From Alphaproteobacteria bacterium (lineage in GTDB: Bacteria; Pseudomonadota; Alphaproteobacteria; Rhodobacterales; Rhodobacteraceae): 9,610 nucleotides of DNA. The position numbers and the translations under genes are program-made. The stretch lies in the NCBI GenBank assembly GCA_030428025.1, contig JAUIBJ010000080.1, positions 1 through 9,610 of the forward strand, read 5' to 3'. The first letter of the stretch is position 1. Each line of letters begins with the position of its first letter. Shown here one piece after another: positions 6,274 to 9,610 of this stretch. The notes beneath the pieces are model-generated. The model did no database searches. It had not been told where the DNA came from and worked only from the letters and a program-made list of their open reading frames with translations.

Positions 6274-6297
6274 CGGGCCGGCATCGCTGCCGGCCCG
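6274..6297. terminator. Strong bidirectional terminator hairpin
   Basis: CGGGCCGGCA (6274-6283) and TGCCGGCCCG (6288-6297) form a perfect 10-bp stem with a TCGC loop, between the stops of the convergent ligase and ompW genes. On the minus strand it is followed by GTTTC, a short T-run, so it is best suited to ending the ompW transcript. It probably also ends the ivd operon. Confidence 0.75.
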
Positions 6298-6321
6298 CGC
6301 CTGTCCCGATCTGCGACCGGT

Positions 6322-6936
6322 TCAGAATTTCATCACATAGGCCGCGCCGACCACGATCGGGTCGATGCTGACGCTGCCGATCGGCACGCCGCCCACGCTG
6401 GCCTTGGTGTCGATGTCCATCCAGCGGATATCCGTCCGCAGCGAGGCGTTGTCGCTGATGGCGAAATCGATGCCGGCATGCAGCGCCACGCCCCAGCTGT
6501 CGTCCAGGCTGACCGGCACGCCGGCCAGAACGCCTTGGCCCTTTTCATCCCAGAAATGGGTGTAGTTGACGCCGACGCCGACGAAGGGGGTCATCGAGGA
6601 ATTGTTGGTGAAGTAGTACTGCAGCGAGACGGTCGGCGGCAGGTGTTTGGTCTTGACCACGTCGCCCGCGCCCAGAAGTTCGGCGTCATGCTCGAAGGGC
6701 CAGGCCGCGAGAACCTCAAGGCCGACCCGGTCGGCGATGAAGTATTCGAAGGTCAGGGTCGGGCGCACATTGTCGTCGACGCGGATGGGTCCGGCGGCGG
6801 TGGCGCTGTAATCATCTGTGGGGATCACCCAGTGGAGGCCGAGACCGAGCAGCATGTCGCCCTTCGACTGGGCCATGGCCGGAGCGGCAAGAGCGACGAG
6901 GGCGGTGGAGAGAGTGAGTGCGCTAAGGGTCTTCAT
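6322..6936 (-). CDS. ompW: OmpW-family outer-membrane beta-barrel protein
   Basis: A 204-residue protein. Residues 1-22 are a signal peptide ending A-M-A, cleaved before Q23. The mature chain shows alternating hydrophobic strands as in an eight-stranded barrel and ends in an aromatic (V-M-K-F), the usual signal for outer-membrane assembly. The family motif H-L-P-P-T (98-102) followed by V-S-L-Q-Y-Y-F is present, as is L-G-L-H-W (31-35) near the N-terminus. OmpW proteins form narrow hydrophobic channels linked to uptake of small hydrophobic molecules and to stress or oxygen responses; the specific substrate here is unknown. I chose M at 6936, directly before the signal peptide. An upstream ATG at 7017 would add 27 residues and bury the signal. 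The gene lies in reverse between the ivd and mccB units and diverges from mccB. Confidence 0.88.
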   Translation of the reverse strand: MKTLSALTLSTALVALAAPAMAQSKGDMLLGLGLHWVIPTDDYSATAAGPIRVDDNVRPTLTFEYFIADRVGLEVLAAWPFEHDAELLGAGDVVKTKHLPPTVSLQYYFTNNSSMTPFVGVGVNYTHFWDEKGQGVLAGVPVSLDDSWGVALHAGIDFAISDNASLRTDIRWMDIDTKASVGGVPIGSVSIDPIVVGAAYVMKF

Positions 6937-6955
6937 TGTTCTTGTCCATCGTTGC

Positions 6956-6961
6956 GTTATG
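6956..6961 (-). promoter_or_regulatory. Possible -10 element for ompW
   Basis: On the minus strand CATAAC (6961-6956) matches four of six bases of the -10 consensus, 19 nt before the ompW ATG. No good -35 element lies at standard spacing. The FNR-like box is upstream, but centred about 52 nt from the implied start, between the usual class I and class II distances. This is weak evidence. Confidence 0.25.
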
Positions 6962-6994
6962 AGCCCGGAATGACCCCGATCCGCGATTCCCTCT

Positions 6995-7008
6995 TTGATG
7001 CAGGTCAA
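6995..7008. promoter_or_regulatory. FNR/FnrL-type binding site between ompW and mccB
   Basis: TTGAT-GCAG-GTCAA matches nine of the ten defined positions of the FNR consensus TTGAT-N4-ATCAA, and also resembles the Dnr/NnrR variant. It lies 58 nt upstream of the ompW ATG and 83 nt upstream of the mccB ATG, within the 155-bp divergent intergenic region. E. coli ompW is known to respond to FNR, which makes ompW the likelier target. Apart from this box and the weak -10, I see no clear promoter in the region. Confidence 0.55.
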
Positions 7009-7091
7009 GTCGCGCATATGCCTGCCCGCTGCGGCATTCCGGCAACAGTATTCGCGCGGGGCGAGCCGCCCGCATCTGCAATGGAGGTTTC

Positions 7092-8696
7092 ATGAAACTG
7101 ACATCCGGGGCGCTGCCCGCATCCGAGGAATTCCAGGCCAACCGCCGCACCCATCTGGCCGCGCTCGAAGAGGTCGGGGCGGCGGTGGCGCTATCGGCCG
7201 CCGGCGGCGGCGCGGCGGCCCGCGAACGGCAGGCCAGCCGCGGCAAGATGGTTCCGCGCGAACGGGTGGCCAACCTGCTCGACCCCGGCAGCCCGTTTCT
7301 GGAAATCGGGGCCACGGCGGCGCATGACATGTATGACGGCGCCGCGCCCGGCGCGGGGATGATCGCCGGGGTGGGGCGAATTCACGGGCAGGATTGCATG
7401 GTCGTCTGCAACGACGCCACGGTGAAGGGCGGCACCTATTACCCGATGACGGTGAAGAAACACCTGCGCGCGCAGGAGATCGCCGCCGAATGCCGCCTGC
7501 CTTGTGTCTATCTGGTGGATTCGGGCGGCGCCAACCTGCCGAATCAGGACGAGGTTTTCCCCGACCGCGACCATTTTGGCCGCATCTTCTACAACCAGGC
7601 CAACATGAGCGCGCGCGGCATCCCGCAGATCGCCGTCGTGATGGGGTCGTGCACGGCGGGCGGTGCCTATGTGCCGGCCATGTCGGACGTGACGATCATC
7701 GTGCGCGAGCAGGGCACGATCTTCCTCGCCGGCCCGCCCTTGGTGAAGGCCGCGACGGGTGAGGTGGTGAGTGCCGAGGACCTGGGCGGGGGCGACGTGC
7801 ATACGCGGCTGTCGGGCGTGGCCGACTATCTGGCCGAGGACGACGCGCATGCGCTGGCGCTCGCGCGGCGCGCGGTGGCGGGGCTCAACCGCAGCCGGCC
7901 CGACACGGTGCTCTGGCAAAGCCCCGAGGAGCCCGCCTATGATCCCGAAGAGATCCTCGGCGTGGTGCCCGCCGACCTGCGCACGCCCTACGATATCCGC
8001 GAGGTGATCGCCCGCGTGGTCGACGGCTCGCGCTTCGACGAGTTCAAGGCGCGGTTCGGCGAGACGCTGGTCTGCGGTTTCGCCCATGTGAAAGGCTGCC
8101 CGGTGGGGATCATCGCCAATAACGGCGTGCTGTTTTCCGAATCCGCCCAGAAGGGGGCGCATTTCGTGGAACTGTGCAGCCAACGCAAGATCCCGCTGGT
8201 GTTTCTGCAGAACATCACCGGCTTCATGGTCGGCCGCGCCTACGAGGCCGAGGGCATCGCCCGGCATGGCGCGAAGATGGTGACGGCGGTGGCCACCACC
8301 TCCGTTCCAAAGATCACCATGCTGGTGGGCGGTTCCTTCGGAGCGGGGAATTATGGCATGGCGGGAAGGGCTTATCAGCCTCGCTTCATGTGGACATGGC
8401 CAAACTCGCGGATCTGCGTGATGGGCGGCGAACAGGCCGCGGGCGTGCTTGCCACCGTGCGCCGTGAGGCCATCGAGCGCAAGGGCGGGACCTGGTCGAC
8501 CGAGGAAGAGGAGGAATTCAAGCGCCCCACGCTGGAGCAGTTCGCGCATCAGAGCCATCCGCTCTATGCCAGCGCGCGGCTGTGGGACGACGGCATCATC
8601 GATCCGCGCAAGTCGCGCGACGTGCTGGCGCTGTCGCTGGCCGCCGCGCTGAATGCGCCCATCGAGGAGACCAGGTTTGGTGTGTTCAGGATGTGA
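7092..8696 (+). CDS. mccB: Methylcrotonyl-CoA carboxylase beta (carboxyltransferase) subunit
   Basis: A 534-residue biotin-dependent carboxyltransferase, the usual length for MCC beta. It moves CO2 from biotin on the alpha subunit to 3-methylcrotonyl-CoA, giving 3-methylglutaconyl-CoA, the step after IVD in leucine breakdown. The N-terminal half has G-K-M-V-P-R-E-R-V (51-59), V-K-G-G-T-Y-Y-P-M-T (111-120), L-V-D-S-G-G-A-N-L-P (141-150) and G-S-C-T-A-G-G-A-Y (185-193). The C-terminal half has F-L-Q-N-I-T-G-F-M-V-G (371-381) and G-G-S-F-G-A-G-N-Y-G-M-A-G (413-425). These carry the two oxyanion glycine loops and favour MCC over propionyl- or acetyl-CoA carboxylase. GGAGG (7083-7087) lies 4 nt before the ATG. 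The biotin carboxylase subunit gene is not in the window. The next gene begins 2 nt after the stop. Confidence 0.94.
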   Translation: MKLTSGALPASEEFQANRRTHLAALEEVGAAVALSAAGGGAAARERQASRGKMVPRERVANLLDPGSPFLEIGATAAHDMYDGAAPGAGMIAGVGRIHGQDCMVVCNDATVKGGTYYPMTVKKHLRAQEIAAECRLPCVYLVDSGGANLPNQDEVFPDRDHFGRIFYNQANMSARGIPQIAVVMGSCTAGGAYVPAMSDVTIIVREQGTIFLAGPPLVKAATGEVVSAEDLGGGDVHTRLSGVADYLAEDDAHALALARRAVAGLNRSRPDTVLWQSPEEPAYDPEEILGVVPADLRTPYDIREVIARVVDGSRFDEFKARFGETLVCGFAHVKGCPVGIIANNGVLFSESAQKGAHFVELCSQRKIPLVFLQNITGFMVGRAYEAEGIARHGAKMVTAVATTSVPKITMLVGGSFGAGNYGMAGRAYQPRFMWTWPNSRICVMGGEQAAGVLATVRREAIERKGGTWSTEEEEEFKRPTLEQFAHQSHPLYASARLWDDGIIDPRKSRDVLALSLAAALNAPIEETRFGVFRM

Positions 8697-8698
8697 GG

Positions 8699-9301
8699 AT
8701 GGCACGCAGGCGTAGGATTTCGTGGACGCGAGGCGGCGCTTGGCGCAAGCGGTCAGGCACGGTCGTCCCGTTCAAACGGGATGCGCGCCGGCATCCCAAA
8801 TGGGATCTTGGCACGCCGCCCGGAAAAATGCGGCGTGGGCAGCCGAGACTGCGGCGTCCAAGGCGCGGAACGATGGCTTTTGCCGCACTTTTGCTGGTGC
8901 TCCTCGGTCCGGCTGCGCTCGACGCCGCGAGCCTGGCCTGGCGCAAGAGCGGCGGCTGCAAGATCTGGGCCGTGGTCGATGGCGACACGGTGAAGATCCA
9001 CTGCCCGGGGGATGGTCTTCCGTATCGACGCGGCCGGATTTTGGGCTACGACACGCCGGAGTTCAAGGCGCGCTGCCCGTCGGAGTTCTTCAAATCGGTT
9101 GCCGCGACCTACTATTTGCGCTGGATGCTCTGGACGTCGACGGAAGCGGTGGCCCGGCCGAAAGGCACCGACAAGTACGACCGTACACTGATACGCTTGT
9201 TCTTGGATGGTCAGGACCCCGGGCGCACTTTGGTCAACGCGGGTCTGGCGCGGTGGTACGATGGCGGCAGGCGTAAAAGCTGGTGCGGGGCCGATGCATG
9301 A
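8699..9301 (+). CDS. Membrane-anchored staphylococcal-nuclease-like (thermonuclease family) protein, catalytic residues intact
   Basis: A 200-residue protein in three parts: a highly basic N-terminus (1-58, many Arg), one hydrophobic segment (about 59-78) that should act as anchor or uncleaved signal, and an SNase fold (about 85-197). By alignment with S. aureus nuclease, D94 and D96 in V-V-D-G-D-T-V match D19/D21, R113 and E121 in R-I-L-G-Y-D-T-P-E match R35/E43, and R162 in Y-D-R-T-L matches R87. Calcium-dependent nuclease activity outside the cytoplasm is therefore plausible. Its role beside mccB is unknown. AGGA (8688-8691) lies 7 nt before the ATG. Later starts at 8828 or 8873 are possible. 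In residues 1-43, 14 of 43 codons end in A or T, which looks high for this window. The stop overlaps the next start (ATGA). Confidence 0.75.
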   Translation: MARRRRISWTRGGAWRKRSGTVVPFKRDARRHPKWDLGTPPGKMRRGQPRLRRPRRGTMAFAALLLVLLGPAALDAASLAWRKSGGCKIWAVVDGDTVKIHCPGDGLPYRRGRILGYDTPEFKARCPSEFFKSVAATYYLRWMLWTSTEAVARPKGTDKYDRTLIRLFLDGQDPGRTLVNAGLARWYDGGRRKSWCGADA

Positions 9302-9610
9302 CGTTGAGTTTCGTCACCCGTGCCATGGTGCTGACCTGTCTGACCGTGGTGGCGTGGCTGTGGCTGGTGCGTCACTGGAACCCGGGCGGGGAGGCGATGG
9401 CCGCATGTGCGGTGAACGAGGTGATCGACGGGGCCACGGTTCTGCTCGCCTGCGATGGCGAGGACGAGGAGGTATTGGCGCGGCTGCCGGAGCTCGACGT
9501 GCCCCGGCTGGAAAATCCCCGCTGCGAGGCGGAACTGGCCCATGCCGCGCTCGCCGCCGACAGGCTGCGGGCGCTGCTGGAGGGGGGAGAGGTGCGGCTC
9601 TTCCGCGCTG
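9298..9610 (+). CDS. SNase-like membrane-anchored protein, catalytic residues degenerate (cut by right edge)
   Basis: I translated this from the ATG at 9298, which overlaps the previous stop (ATGA); 104 codons are visible and the frame stays open to the edge. Residues 8-25 form one hydrophobic segment (an N-in anchor or signal), followed by a short tether. Then E-V-I-D-G-A-T-V (41-48) matches the first SNase motif, with A46 where the metal-binding aspartate (D21 of S. aureus nuclease) should be. A-R-L-P-E-L-D-V-P-R (61-70) matches the second, keeping R62 and D67 but with R70 in place of the catalytic glutamate E43. The following helix (C76-E-A-E-L through G96-G97) fits the fold. The domain is recognisable but probably inactive; the C-terminal part with the R87 equivalent lies outside the window. 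Overlap and shared fold suggest duplication of the upstream gene or co-function with it. Confidence 0.6.
   Translation, partial: MTLSFVTRAMVLTCLTVVAWLWLVRHWNPGGEAMAACAVNEVIDGATVLLACDGEDEEVLARLPELDVPRLENPRCEAELAHAALAADRLRALLEGGEVRLFRA

Noticed and set aside
6937..7017. 27-residue upstream extension of OmpW from the ATG at 7017
   Set aside because: It would bury the signal peptide and overlap the FNR-like box; the start at 6936 directly precedes a normal signal sequence.
6172..7095. 307-codon plus-strand frame over ompW
   Set aside because: It runs antisense to a clear OmpW gene and across its terminator and control region; no domain seen.
7191..8705. 504-codon open frame on the minus strand opposite mccB
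   Set aside because: It mirrors a well-conserved gene; long antisense frames are expected in GC-rich coding DNA, and its His/Arg-rich translation has no recognisable domain.
1..9610. Signs of mobile elements, CRISPR arrays, tRNA or rRNA genes, toxin-antitoxin pairs
   Set aside because: No spaced repeats, terminal inverted repeats, integrase or transposase motifs, or tRNA-like cloverleaf were seen on either strand.

Overview
The window is GC-rich chromosomal DNA that looks like an alphaproteobacterium, most likely of the Rhodobacterales (Rhodobacteraceae). The basis is strong G/C preference at third codon positions, proteins that resemble roseobacter/Rhodobacter sequences (IVD, MCC beta, the GlmU start), and tight ATGA/TGATG gene junctions. 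The species call is recollection of protein families, not a search. I see no tRNA, rRNA, CRISPR, transposase, integrase or phage gene.

Layout, left to right. (1) The 5' part of glmU (minus strand, cut by the window edge) diverges from a gph-type HAD phosphatase; a short intergenic region between them carries a 7-3-7 palindrome. (2) A DegT/StrS-type PLP aminotransferase follows on the plus strand with no sugar genes beside it. It converges on a minus-strand pyridoxamine-phosphate-oxidase-like 'general stress protein', with a strong hairpin between the two. (3) The stress-protein gene diverges from isovaleryl-CoA dehydrogenase (ivd). The space between holds a GGAAC-N17-CGTT promoter facing the stress gene and a sigma70-like promoter with a 6-2-6 operator-like palindrome facing ivd. 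(4) ivd, a small secreted LprI/DUF1311 protein and an acyl-CoA ligase form an overlapping three-gene unit, closed by a strong hairpin shared with a convergent ompW gene. (5) ompW (minus) diverges from mccB, the carboxyltransferase subunit of methylcrotonyl-CoA carboxylase; an FNR-type box lies between them. (6) mccB is followed almost without gap by two membrane-anchored staphylococcal-nuclease-like genes. The first keeps its catalytic residues. The second, cut by the window edge, has lost two of them.

The core of the window is leucine/isovalerate catabolism: IVD makes 3-methylcrotonyl-CoA and MCC beta helps carboxylate it. The acyl-CoA ligase may feed in free branched or medium-chain acids. 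The biotin carboxylase partner (mccA) is not in the window and may lie beyond the right edge. The most interesting points are the regulatory sites in the three divergent intergenic regions and the active/degenerate nuclease pair placed inside a catabolic operon. I found no clear sign of an undescribed defence or mobile system.
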